This document shows, in pieces, positions 44,405-52,247 of a DNA stretch of 64,000 bases (position 1 is the stretch's first letter; each line of letters begins with the position of its first letter). The translations under genes and the position numbers were made by a program. This stretch comes from Enterovibrio baiacu (GTDB lineage Bacteria > Pseudomonadota > Gammaproteobacteria > Enterobacterales > Vibrionaceae), in NCBI RefSeq assembly GCF_004120195.1, contig NZ_SCHN01000008.1, forward strand, positions 516,481 through 580,480, read 5' to 3'. The notes beneath the pieces are model-generated. The model worked only from the letters and a program-made list of their open reading frames with translations, had not been told where the DNA came from and ran no database searches.

Positions 44405-46522
44405 TTAGTTGCCGATGAGGACAGGTCTGTTCTGCTTAGCTTCAAGTTCAAGCTCAGCACGATCCATCACAACGTCGCTTTCCATCTTCGCCAGCTTGCC
44501 GCCTAACTCTTGGGCTTTAAGATCTAACTCTTGGAATGCACGTAAGGAGGACTCTTCATCTCGTTGACGCTTGTTGACACCATCAAGCAACATCTCAGAG
44601 GTACGAACCTCTTCTTTGGCTACGGTAATCAGCAAGTTTTGAGTCTGTGCTTGTAGGTTCTCAAGCTGTGCCTGTAGTCCCTGAACCTCAAGCTGCTTGC
44701 GTAGCATCATTTCTTGCTGTTCTTCTGGGGTAGGTTGCTTCTCAGGTACGATGAATTTAGCTGCTTGGTCTTTGGTTAGACTTGTAGCTGTAAGCATTTC
44801 CTCAATGATTGCTCGGATATTCACTGACAGGTTAGGGTTTTGAGCGGCTAGGTTTGCCAGCTTTGCAGCCTCGGTAAGCACTGAAATAAGCGTACCTTTG
44901 TCAGATTGCGTCAGTACGTCGATTGCGAAGTCAGATACCTTAGGAAGTGCAGAAGTATTGAACCTGCTACCATCTTCCAGCGTCAGATCTACGCCTTCTT
45001 CACGTAGTAGTGAGTAAAGGCCAGAGAATAGCGGCTGAATCATGGTACGGGCGAACGTGCCAGCAATGCGGCGGTCTTTGATTTCTTCGTTACCAAGTAT
45101 CATAGAAACAGTCAGCGAGTTGACGTTGTTCATGCTGCTAGTTTCAAGGTTGCTCGAAACTTGAGTGCCAATAGAACGGTCTCGGCTTTCAGCCAGTTTT
45201 GCTTGAATGGTTGCGAAGTCTGGAAGTGTTGAGTAAAGCTGTTCTGGTTCAATAGCACCAGATAGGTTTACTTCAATAATGCCGCCCACCCTATTATCAA
45301 GAAGGCTTCTCTTATCGTATCCGCCTTTCAGTGCGTAGTAGCGTGGGTGTGTACGTTTAGCTGAATCATCCATCTGTAAGCGCATAGCATTGCTTAGAGA
45401 GTCTTGATGATCCTTACAAATGTCATACATGGACATTCCGAGGAACGAACCACCAATAGTGATTGCCTTTCCATATGTGAAAGGGATTCTATCAGCGCAA
45501 TGTACTTCTAGGATTTGATTATCAGTAGCAAATACTCGCAGAAGTTCAGACTTTCCACGCTTGTTCATCAGTGACGTGTAAATGAAGTGTTCGTATAGAT
45601 ATACGTCTCGTTCGTTGTCGTCATAGCTTAATGAGCCGTAGTCCAAGTCACTCGTAAGTGTCCCATCAATTAGAAGGTCGATCTTATCCAGTGGTGATGA
45701 CTCGTAAGGCATAGAGCTAGAGGTTTCTATCTTGCTACGCTTAAAGCCCATCTCAACCAACTCACCAACCGTGTATTTTTGACGGTGACACAGGTAGCGA
45801 CAATCACTGATAGAGGTGCAACCTTTCTCAATGAACATCTCAGCTAAGCCTACGTGGTCAAGTTTGATGTCTCGGTTGATTTTCAGTAGATCGACTTTGC
45901 CACGAATAAACGGAATTGGAATCTCAACCTGCTGACCAGTTGCTTGGTCTACTTGGCTGATGTTTTCTACCTTGATCTCAGCAACGCTAAAATCAGTATC
46001 TGGGAACGCTTTCAGGATTGGATCAAGCTCTAGAAGTTCAGTCCAATCAGGTAGTTCAATAGCCTGTTCCTCTCTGGACTCTTCGACGAACCATTTCAGG
46101 TACGCACCACCAATAATCAATGCCTCTGTGAACGCTTCATTCAGGATTTCATATCCGTTGTTTTGACGTAGGAAAATTTCATTGATTTTCTTATTGACTG
46201 CATCTGCAATCATCGTTGTTGGTAGTGGCTTACCCTCTGGACTAATCATCACCTCTGCTGGACGGTAGATCACAGCTTGGGATTCATTCGCAGTGAAGAT
46301 GCTCAGTTGCTGAGGTAGAAGGCGATCAACTGCATCACGCAATACAGGCTCAACAAAATCTGAACCACTTTTAGCTAAACGTAGCGGTTTCTTGCCTAAG
46401 AAGTAATCCCATGCCTCAGTGTATTTAGTCGCCTGTTCGCTTTGGAATGACTCAGCATCACTAAATGATTGTTTGAGCAAAGCGAATAACCGTTCGCCTT
46501 GCACATTGTTAAATCGTTTCAT
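44405..46522 (-). CDS. Portal protein (podovirus type)
   Basis: 705 residues, close to P22 portal (725). N-terminal residues RLFALLKQSFSDAESFQSEQ; the middle has SLSNAMRLQMDDSAKRTHPR and VGGIIEVNLSG, typical portal core and loop sequences; the C-terminal 130 residues are a long coiled helix like the P22 barrel. It forms the dodecameric ring where DNA enters the head. It follows TerL by 12 bases with AAGGAT before the ATG. Confidence 0.85.
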   Translation of the reverse strand: MKRFNNVQGERLFALLKQSFSDAESFQSEQATKYTEAWDYFLGKKPLRLAKSGSDFVEPVLRDAVDRLLPQQLSIFTANESQAVIYRPAEVMISPEGKPLPTTMIADAVNKKINEIFLRQNNGYEILNEAFTEALIIGGAYLKWFVEESREEQAIELPDWTELLELDPILKAFPDTDFSVAEIKVENISQVDQATGQQVEIPIPFIRGKVDLLKINRDIKLDHVGLAEMFIEKGCTSISDCRYLCHRQKYTVGELVEMGFKRSKIETSSSMPYESSPLDKIDLLIDGTLTSDLDYGSLSYDDNERDVYLYEHFIYTSLMNKRGKSELLRVFATDNQILEVHCADRIPFTYGKAITIGGSFLGMSMYDICKDHQDSLSNAMRLQMDDSAKRTHPRYYALKGGYDKRSLLDNRVGGIIEVNLSGAIEPEQLYSTLPDFATIQAKLAESRDRSIGTQVSSNLETSSMNNVNSLTVSMILGNEEIKDRRIAGTFARTMIQPLFSGLYSLLREEGVDLTLEDGSRFNTSALPKVSDFAIDVLTQSDKGTLISVLTEAAKLANLAAQNPNLSVNIRAIIEEMLTATSLTKDQAAKFIVPEKQPTPEEQQEMMLRKQLEVQGLQAQLENLQAQTQNLLITVAKEEVRTSEMLLDGVNKRQRDEESSLRAFQELDLKAQELGGKLAKMESDVVMDRAELELEAKQNRPVLIGN

Positions 46523-46534
46523 TGATAATCCTTA

Positions 46535-48064
46535 TCAAAATACTTCAAAGCCTGTTGGCTCTGAGTTAAAACCGTTATTGAAGTCCTCAAACACACCTTT
46601 GCACTGTCCTGCTGGAACCCCGTAACGGTCGATTGATAAGAGTGCATATCTGCTTGCATCAATGGTGTCATCGTTGGTTGTTGCTGAAACTGTTTTCCCG
46701 CCGTGCTGCTTCCAGAAGAACGAACGCTTCTGCTTGAAGAAGTGAAAGCAACTCTCCGCAACCTTTATCGTCCCACTCTTGAACCCATGAGCGATCCAGT
46801 GCAAACCACCTTCACGGCCTTGGTCTTTGGCTTGTACATTGGTGATCTTGTTTTGGATGAAATGAGGGTTGGAGAAGACCTTAAACATGACGTTGCAGCC
46901 TAGGTCGCGGAGAATGGTTGCGCGGGTTTCCATTGAACCACCTTCAAGCCTTGCGTTTGCGTCATGAGGGCAGATAACGGGAATGTTTGGGTAATCAGAG
47001 TCCCTGATAGCTTGAGCCATAGCATCAACGCTTTTATCAAGGTTTAAGTAGAATTCTTTGAAAATGTAGTAGGTGTCTGTTTCAGGGTCTTTTGTAATGT
47101 ACATTACAATTGATGGGTCTCGCGTCTTACCAAAGTCAACACCTGCTATTACAGGCCAGTGAATAGGAGGCTCAAAATCACCTGTGATAATTTCAGAGTC
47201 ATCAATAGGGAATATTGCACCTGAACCTTTGCTTGGTAGGCCTTTGGTTCTCATTGGTACTTCAAACTCTGGGATACCAGCCAGCAATTCAGCCTTGACC
47301 TCTTTGGTTAGGTGAGGTGCTTGATCCCAACCAGCATGAAAGATGTACAGCTTTGGTTCTTCCTCGAACTTACGGATAAGCTCTGTATATCCAGCCTCTG
47401 GCGTAGCGGTGATCAGCACACGGCCTTTTGTTTTTGTTGAAGTACGAGTAAGGCACTGAGAGTATATTTCCAGCGACTTGTACCAGTCCTCTTCATCCAG
47501 CCAAATGTAATCGCAACTCTGTCCCATTAATGACTGAACACCTTGCTGTGTGCTTCGGAAGTCCAGCGTTGACCATCCATCAAACACGCCGTTGGTGTGG
47601 TGTGCTACTCGGATAGTTGAGACGGTGTTTCCATCCCTTTCGATTGATGCGAAGTCCAAGTAATCCCTTGGAATTGAGCCTGTACCAATCGCTGAGAGGT
47701 CTTTAGCTGTTTCAGTGCCTAGGACTTCTTTTTGTAGAACGGTGCGCGTAGAGTTGGCTGTGAGGCCGATAGCCCATGCTAGGATAGGATAGTCATACCT
47801 GATGCCGTTCCATTCCCAACCGTGGGTTTCTTCTGTGGGGTATAAGCCTGTGAGGTGGTAGGCTAGTTCCATAGCCCCTGCGTAGGTCTTACCGCAACGG
47901 TTGGCTAGGCAAGCATAGCGACTTCGAAAGGTGTTCCCCGCTTCAAACATTTGCTTTTGGAAGGGATACGGTTTGAAGTCTAGCCAGCGGTTTTCTTTTC
48001 TGGTTTGTTCAATCTTATCTAGTAGCTCTAGTAACTCATGAACCTCCATTTTTTCTATGTTCAT
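46535..48064 (-). CDS. Terminase large subunit
   Basis: 509 residues. N-terminal ATPase: Walker A-like ANRCGKT at about 54-60, Walker B WLDEE at about 188-192. C-terminal RNase H-fold nuclease: VDFGKTRDPS at about 310 with later acidic residues (CPHDAN). The motor and cutter for DNA packaging. GGAGGG before the ATG. It is preceded by TerS, but with an intrinsic terminator between them. Confidence 0.93.
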   Translation of the reverse strand: MNIEKMEVHELLELLDKIEQTRKENRWLDFKPYPFQKQMFEAGNTFRSRYACLANRCGKTYAGAMELAYHLTGLYPTEETHGWEWNGIRYDYPILAWAIGLTANSTRTVLQKEVLGTETAKDLSAIGTGSIPRDYLDFASIERDGNTVSTIRVAHHTNGVFDGWSTLDFRSTQQGVQSLMGQSCDYIWLDEEDWYKSLEIYSQCLTRTSTKTKGRVLITATPEAGYTELIRKFEEEPKLYIFHAGWDQAPHLTKEVKAELLAGIPEFEVPMRTKGLPSKGSGAIFPIDDSEIITGDFEPPIHWPVIAGVDFGKTRDPSIVMYITKDPETDTYYIFKEFYLNLDKSVDAMAQAIRDSDYPNIPVICPHDANARLEGGSMETRATILRDLGCNVMFKVFSNPHFIQNKITNVQAKDQGREGGLHWIAHGFKSGTIKVAESCFHFFKQKRSFFWKQHGGKTVSATTNDDTIDASRYALLSIDRYGVPAGQCKGVFEDFNNGFNSEPTGFEVF

Positions 48065-48083
48065 TTAGGGAATCCCTCCCAAT

Positions 48084-48107
48084 AAAAAGCCCCGAACAAG
48101 TGGGGCT
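48084..48107 (-). terminator. Terminator between TerS and TerL
   Basis: On the minus strand AGCCCC pairs with GGGGCT around nine bases, then TTTTT. A host-type terminator inside a packaging operon makes sense if the phage polymerase reads through it or if it adjusts TerS/TerL ratio. Confidence 0.75.
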
Positions 48108-48112
48108 AGTGC

Positions 48113-48445
48113 TTAATCGTTTGACATCTCAGCTAGTCGCTTCTTAACCATGTCAAGCATCTCTTTTGTGCCTTCTGCTTTGATGCGGATCTCTTCTTTA
48201 GAAATTTCAGCATCAGCATCAAGAACCATCTTGTCGGCAATCAACTTCATAATCAGTTGGTTCTTCTTGAAGTCGTTTGACTCTAGAAACTCAAGTACCT
48301 TTGCTCGGTAGAGGGTCATCACTAAGGGGTCGGTTGCGATTTCGCGGAAATACTTTGTGAAGCTGGCGACTTTAGGCGCAACTACTGCACCTCTCTTCAT
48401 GTTGCTAACATTGCCAACAACACCTACATTGTGTGGATTACTCAT
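48113..48445 (-). CDS. Probable terminase small subunit
   Basis: 110 residues: a flexible N-terminus, then helices (FTKYFREIATDPLVMTLYRAK) and a charged C-terminal coiled part. Size, position directly before TerL and helical nature support TerS, which recognises the packaging start. No motif settles it. Confidence 0.6.
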   Translation of the reverse strand: MSNPHNVGVVGNVSNMKRGAVVAPKVASFTKYFREIATDPLVMTLYRAKVLEFLESNDFKKNQLIMKLIADKMVLDADAEISKEEIRIKAEGTKEMLDMVKKRLAEMSND

Positions 48446-48473
48446 AGTTATCAGTTCCTTGCGTTGGGTGTTG

Positions 48474-48505
48474 AAAAAATAAGACCTCCCCGAAGGGAGG
48501 CTTAT
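48474..48505 (-). terminator. Strong terminator upstream of the packaging operon
   Basis: On the minus strand CCTCCC TTCG GGGAGG with AAG/CTT extension, followed by ATTTTTT. It would stop host polymerase coming from the RNA polymerase gene. Confidence 0.88.
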
Positions 48506-48634
48506 TAATGAGGCTTGGCTGAATCAAAGCTATAAGGAGGGAAGCCATCAACAACCACCGAAAGTGCCTCATATTTCTGAAAGAGTTTTCCAATGGGTGG
48601 ATTGGTTTTAACTTTTGGGAAGTTAGTTTGAATC

Positions 48635-48656
48635 TTTCATATTAGCGGTGATGTAG
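48635..48656 (-). promoter_or_regulatory. 22-bp repeat, copy A: candidate promoter for the element RNA polymerase
   Basis: Identical over 22 bases to 51823-51844, same strand. On the minus strand it begins CTACATCACCGC and ends TAATATGAAA. It starts three bases after the RNA polymerase stop and precedes the packaging operon. The size is that of T7-like promoters (about 23 bp). Confidence 0.6.
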
Positions 48657-48658
48657 TG

Positions 48659-51214
48659 TCAAACTAGAATATGCTCACTGTTTTCAATGGCTTGAAGCAT
48701 TTCTTCTGAAAGGTTGCTGACTCTTGGAATGGATACTTGATCTGATACGCCTAGCCTCTGGTAAATCGTTTCCCAGAAACCAACCTTGATGATCCTGATA
48801 ATGGCCTTGGCGTAGCAACGAACCATCTCAGCAACATTGTTAGGGTGAGAACCGATAGAGTCATGTATGCAGTCAAAGTCGAACTCAGCGAACTCCCTCA
48901 TGGCTATAATCACAGAGGCATCCATAGCATGTACGAAACATGGTGGCGTGGTGCTGGACAACTTCTGATACATTGGCTTGTTTGTAGGTTCGATTAGGTT
49001 TGGCCTAGCAGTCCGACCATTTACAACGGGGGTTATTCTCAGCTCAACCTTGTTCAGCTTCTGGATGACCATAGGGAATTCAGACACAGGTACATTTACT
49101 GCGATCACCCCCTTAGAATCATCACCACCTTTTAAGCCTCTTCTTGATACGATGTTAGCAACTTTCTTGTTGGCCTTAACTATCCGCACTGATGACGGTA
49201 AAAGCTCTGTAAGCGACTCCATGACGTTTTGCTTTAGATACTTGATTAGTCCAACACTGATAGCATCTGAAAGCTCAGGAACGCCAAATAGGACGCTTCT
49301 ACAGTATTTCTCAAGCTCACCATCACTACCAGCATAACCAAGCCACACCATCACAGGGTTCTTGAATATAGACCGCTTGAATATCTTGTCTTTTTGAGTC
49401 AGTAGTATCGCAGCAAATGGGTTGCCATTTTTAGCGTCAGCCTCTGCAAGGTTTAGTGCTGCTTTTGCTGCTGATGTGTAGGCATCTGGTAGTATTCCTG
49501 TCTCTGGGTCTGCATCAAGCATTGTTAGGCCAATGGCCTTCTCATCTCCTAGTGAAGCACCCATGAGAGAAACGCCACTACAACGAGCGTCACGATGACA
49601 AATAACGCCCGTCTCATAGGAAGGGTCTTGAATATGTCGCAGAAGCTCAAAACATAGCAACATAGCGGTAAGCGGTTCATCTAAAGTCACCTCATCATCA
49701 TTGTCGTTGTAGAAAACCTGCCAGTTGTTGTCTTTGAAGTCGATTAGGTGACGGTCGAAGAATTTACGGGCAAGTCGTCCTTTCTTGTGGATGTTCAGCT
49801 TGTCTAGGCCAATGCCTGTTTTACGATTAATTAAACAATTGCCTAGGGTTTGAAGAAGTGCCGCTATACCCTCAGAGGTCATGCGCTCTTTGTTTTGGAA
49901 ACAAAGGAATGCACGGTTAAGTGAATCACCAAGAGGGTTAAGGCCACCACTTACAAATGCGTAGAACCTGCCTCTGTAGTCGCAAAACCTCGGATAGTAC
50001 AACTCAGGATATTCGGCAAACTCTTGAGCCTGTTCGATGACGTGGTTGTTTCTTCTGATCCTGTCCTCGTGTGTACGCTTCAATTCAAGACGCTTCTTGT
50101 GCTTAGCCCTTACACTCAATACATGAGGCTCATTGCCGTAGAATGCTGCGTTACACGACACCTCTTTGTTGTAGTCCTCTTCGAACTTTTCAAGCTCAGC
50201 GTCTACCAAAGAATCTATCTCAGGTAGTTCAAGCTCGAACCCTTCAAACTGGTAGCCCATGCGTGTGTTCGCAAGGAATAACTCAAGGAAACCTTTGTTG
50301 ACTGCGTAGGGTGTATCCTGAATGCGGTTGAATTGCTTGAACCAGTTTTCATCATCAAAGTTTTCAATCAGTGGGTGTATCACCTTAGGTAGTTTCACGT
50401 AGGGTGTCCCTTTTGCGATCCTTTTTCGCTTACCTTCGAGCCACGGCTTGTTTTCAGGCTGCATAAGTTCAGCACTGGAAATGGTCGGGATTCGTACTGG
50501 TCGCTTTAGGATTGGAGAAGCCCATTGCGGAGTGTGATAACCAGTGGTCTTATCAATCAGTGATGTGTGTTGTAGAGGTTTCTGAATAGCTGGCACAAAT
50601 GCAGCGGTAGTCATCAGGAAAAGGTGATCTTTGATGCTATCGAACTTAGATTGCCATTCCTCTGACAGCCTAACGTAGCGGTCTCTGTTGTTTACTTGGT
50701 ATATCTCGATAATCCCTAGGTTTTGCTCAAGGGTCATCAAGAATCGGTACGTCTCTGTGTGGATGGATTGAGAGTTTTCTCTGAGTTCTCCGTTAGTCAA
50801 ACCCATTATGATGGTTAGCTGGTTGTGGATCGCATTAACTACAGAGTGTTCTTTTATCTCTCCAAATTTAGCCTTTAGAACGCACTCAGCAACGATACAT
50901 GCGACGGTAAAGAAGGGATCAACCTCTCTAGCCTCAACCGATGCTAAGCGGTCTGAGTAATCCCTGAGCCAAGCCTCTTTTAGGGGGAACAACACAGACG
51001 TTAATAGATAGTTTCCTGATGTTCCAGTACGCATCATGTACCGATTCTCAAGATACTCCTTTAGCTCTGTGATAATCATGTTTCGAAAGGCTATGGCGTG
51101 GCTTGTTTGAGCCTCATGACCTTTGCTGATAATGGCATTTAGTTTTTCTTCCTGTTTGACTCTGTTTCTGGCATAGCTGTGAAGCTCTAATTCTTTCTGG
51201 TTCGTAAAACGCAT
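48659..51214 (-). CDS. Single-subunit (T7/SP6-type) DNA-dependent RNA polymerase
   Basis: 851 residues, close to T7 (883) and SP6 (874) polymerases. Catalytic Asp542 in RDARCSG and Asp785 in HDSIGSHP match T7 D537 and D812. DYRGRFYAF at 412-420 matches the DWRGR motif. R614 and K618 match R627 and K631. The Tyr that selects ribonucleotides comes nine residues after the Lys (Y627 in WLGYAG) rather than eight. The N-terminal 300 residues are helical, as in the promoter-binding region. AAGGAGAG precedes the ATG. It should transcribe the element's own genes from dedicated promoters. Confidence 0.95.
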   Translation of the reverse strand: MRFTNQKELELHSYARNRVKQEEKLNAIISKGHEAQTSHAIAFRNMIITELKEYLENRYMMRTGTSGNYLLTSVLFPLKEAWLRDYSDRLASVEAREVDPFFTVACIVAECVLKAKFGEIKEHSVVNAIHNQLTIIMGLTNGELRENSQSIHTETYRFLMTLEQNLGIIEIYQVNNRDRYVRLSEEWQSKFDSIKDHLFLMTTAAFVPAIQKPLQHTSLIDKTTGYHTPQWASPILKRPVRIPTISSAELMQPENKPWLEGKRKRIAKGTPYVKLPKVIHPLIENFDDENWFKQFNRIQDTPYAVNKGFLELFLANTRMGYQFEGFELELPEIDSLVDAELEKFEEDYNKEVSCNAAFYGNEPHVLSVRAKHKKRLELKRTHEDRIRRNNHVIEQAQEFAEYPELYYPRFCDYRGRFYAFVSGGLNPLGDSLNRAFLCFQNKERMTSEGIAALLQTLGNCLINRKTGIGLDKLNIHKKGRLARKFFDRHLIDFKDNNWQVFYNDNDDEVTLDEPLTAMLLCFELLRHIQDPSYETGVICHRDARCSGVSLMGASLGDEKAIGLTMLDADPETGILPDAYTSAAKAALNLAEADAKNGNPFAAILLTQKDKIFKRSIFKNPVMVWLGYAGSDGELEKYCRSVLFGVPELSDAISVGLIKYLKQNVMESLTELLPSSVRIVKANKKVANIVSRRGLKGGDDSKGVIAVNVPVSEFPMVIQKLNKVELRITPVVNGRTARPNLIEPTNKPMYQKLSSTTPPCFVHAMDASVIIAMREFAEFDFDCIHDSIGSHPNNVAEMVRCYAKAIIRIIKVGFWETIYQRLGVSDQVSIPRVSNLSEEMLQAIENSEHILV

Positions 51215-51304
51215 AATCTCTCCTTGGTATGCTATCTCTTCTGGGGCTTTCTCCTTGAAACGGGAGTGTTCTTAAATGCGTCCAGAATGTCTCTGGATCG
51301 CTTC

Positions 51305-51721
51305 TTATCGGTATACTCGGACATATGGCATTAAGTCCTCATCATCCATTGTCTTAACTGCTACCCACCCTCTATGTACTTTGCGAGTGCCACGGATAAG
51401 CGAGTAAATGGCGTGTAGAACTAGGTTGTTTTCTTTGCAGAACTCAGGGACAGAGGTCTCTAGTTTTACGTCTACGCCTTCTGGACTACGCAAAACAATC
51501 AGCGGTTTTTCTTTAGAGATGATTCTGAATCCACGGTAGGTGTGAAACTTACCAGCGGCTAGGTGTGATAAACACGAACGATCTATCCCCATTGTTTTCG
51601 CAAACTCTGTCATTGAGTTAGTTTCAAAAACTTCGCCATATTTATTCGTGATGATCCACTTTTTAAAACACAGTCGTTCAACTCTGTTCAGGTCTTGTTT
51701 TAGTAGGTCTTTTCTTTCCAT
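51305..51721 (-). CDS. Two-repeat DNA-binding protein (NUMOD1/HTH-like modules) without a nuclease domain
   Basis: 138 residues with two similar modules: GEVFETNSMTEFAKTMGIDR...GFRII (about 29-68) and GVDVKLETSVPEFCKENNLV...GWVAV (about 82-122). They resemble the helix-turn-helix repeats attached to phage homing endonucleases. No HNH or GIY motif is present, so it is a regulator or a nuclease remnant. It is the first gene of the RNA polymerase operon, behind copy B of the 22-bp repeat. Confidence 0.6.
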   Translation of the reverse strand: MERKDLLKQDLNRVERLCFKKWIITNKYGEVFETNSMTEFAKTMGIDRSCLSHLAAGKFHTYRGFRIISKEKPLIVLRSPEGVDVKLETSVPEFCKENNLVLHAIYSLIRGTRKVHRGWVAVKTMDDEDLMPYVRVYR

Positions 51722-51761
51722 GAATATACTTCCATTATGATTAACTTATTTGGTTTTAATG

Positions 51762-51797
51762 AAAAATAAACCCGCCAGAGTATTTACACTTCGGCGG
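51762..51797 (-). terminator. Terminator-like hairpin before the RNA polymerase operon
   Basis: On the minus strand CCGCC and GGCGG arms with AGTG/CTCT extension around TAAATA, followed by GTTTATTTTT. It stands between copy B of the 22-bp repeat and the 51721 gene, the same order as at 48474. Confidence 0.6.
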
Positions 51798-51822
51798 AAT
51801 TATTTTAGGAGAGTCATGCTAT

Positions 51823-51844
51823 TTTCATATTAGCGGTGATGTAG
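51823..51844 (-). promoter_or_regulatory. 22-bp repeat, copy B: candidate promoter for the element RNA polymerase
   Basis: Identical over 22 bases to copy A (48635-48656). It begins 18 bases beyond the stop of the 51863 gene and precedes the operon that contains the RNA polymerase itself, which would give positive self-activation. Confidence 0.6.
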
Positions 51845-51862
51845 ATGATTACTATGCCGCTA

Positions 51863-52123
51863 CTATGAAACGGAGAGGAATGCTTTCTTGTTTCCATTGA
51901 CGTGATAGTCATACATTGCAGCACAGCCAGCGGTTGTCCAATCAATGGCATCACGTTCATTTTTAAATGTCTTAAAGATCTTCTTAGTGTTTGCGTTGAA
52001 GTGGCAATACCACGCATCTTCCACTGGAATTACTGCACCAGCTAGAACGCCTTTGAAGTTAATAAGGCATTCTCCATTTTTACGAATGATCTCATAGCCA
52101 TTTTCTGGTTTCACAATATTCAT
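51863..52123 (-). CDS. Small element protein, unknown (86 residues)
   Basis: Begins MNIVKPENGYEIIRKNG. Mixed strands and helices, with WYCHFNANTKKIFKTFKNERDA. The ATG at 52123 has GGAAAC upstream; a longer reading to 52342 would cross the control motif at 52182 and overlap the divergent tail gene. No known domain. Confidence 0.55.
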   Translation of the reverse strand: MNIVKPENGYEIIRKNGECLINFKGVLAGAVIPVEDAWYCHFNANTKKIFKTFKNERDAIDWTTAGCAAMYDYHVNGNKKAFLSVS

Positions 52124-52181
52124 AGGTTTCCAAAATGATAAATAGATTAAGAAGAAGGACGAATATCTTTTATTTCTTAGA

Positions 52182-52216
52182 TAACAAATACGCAGAAAGT
52201 AAAAAACACTCACACA
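52182..52216 (+). promoter_or_regulatory. Shared control motif, copy 3 (plus)
   Basis: AAATACG (52187-52193) and CTCACAC (52210-52216) at one base less spacing than copies 1 and 2. It lies about 30 bases before the large tail gene. Confidence 0.5.
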
Positions 52217-52247
52217 TCTGCGCAAAATAAATATATAAGGACAGTCA

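Larger units (their letters stand above)
48446..48658 (-). other. Control region before the packaging operon
   Basis: Holds one copy of the 22-bp repeat (48635-48656) and a strong terminator (48474-48505), in that order on the minus strand, between the RNA polymerase stop and TerS. No gene. Confidence 0.7.
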
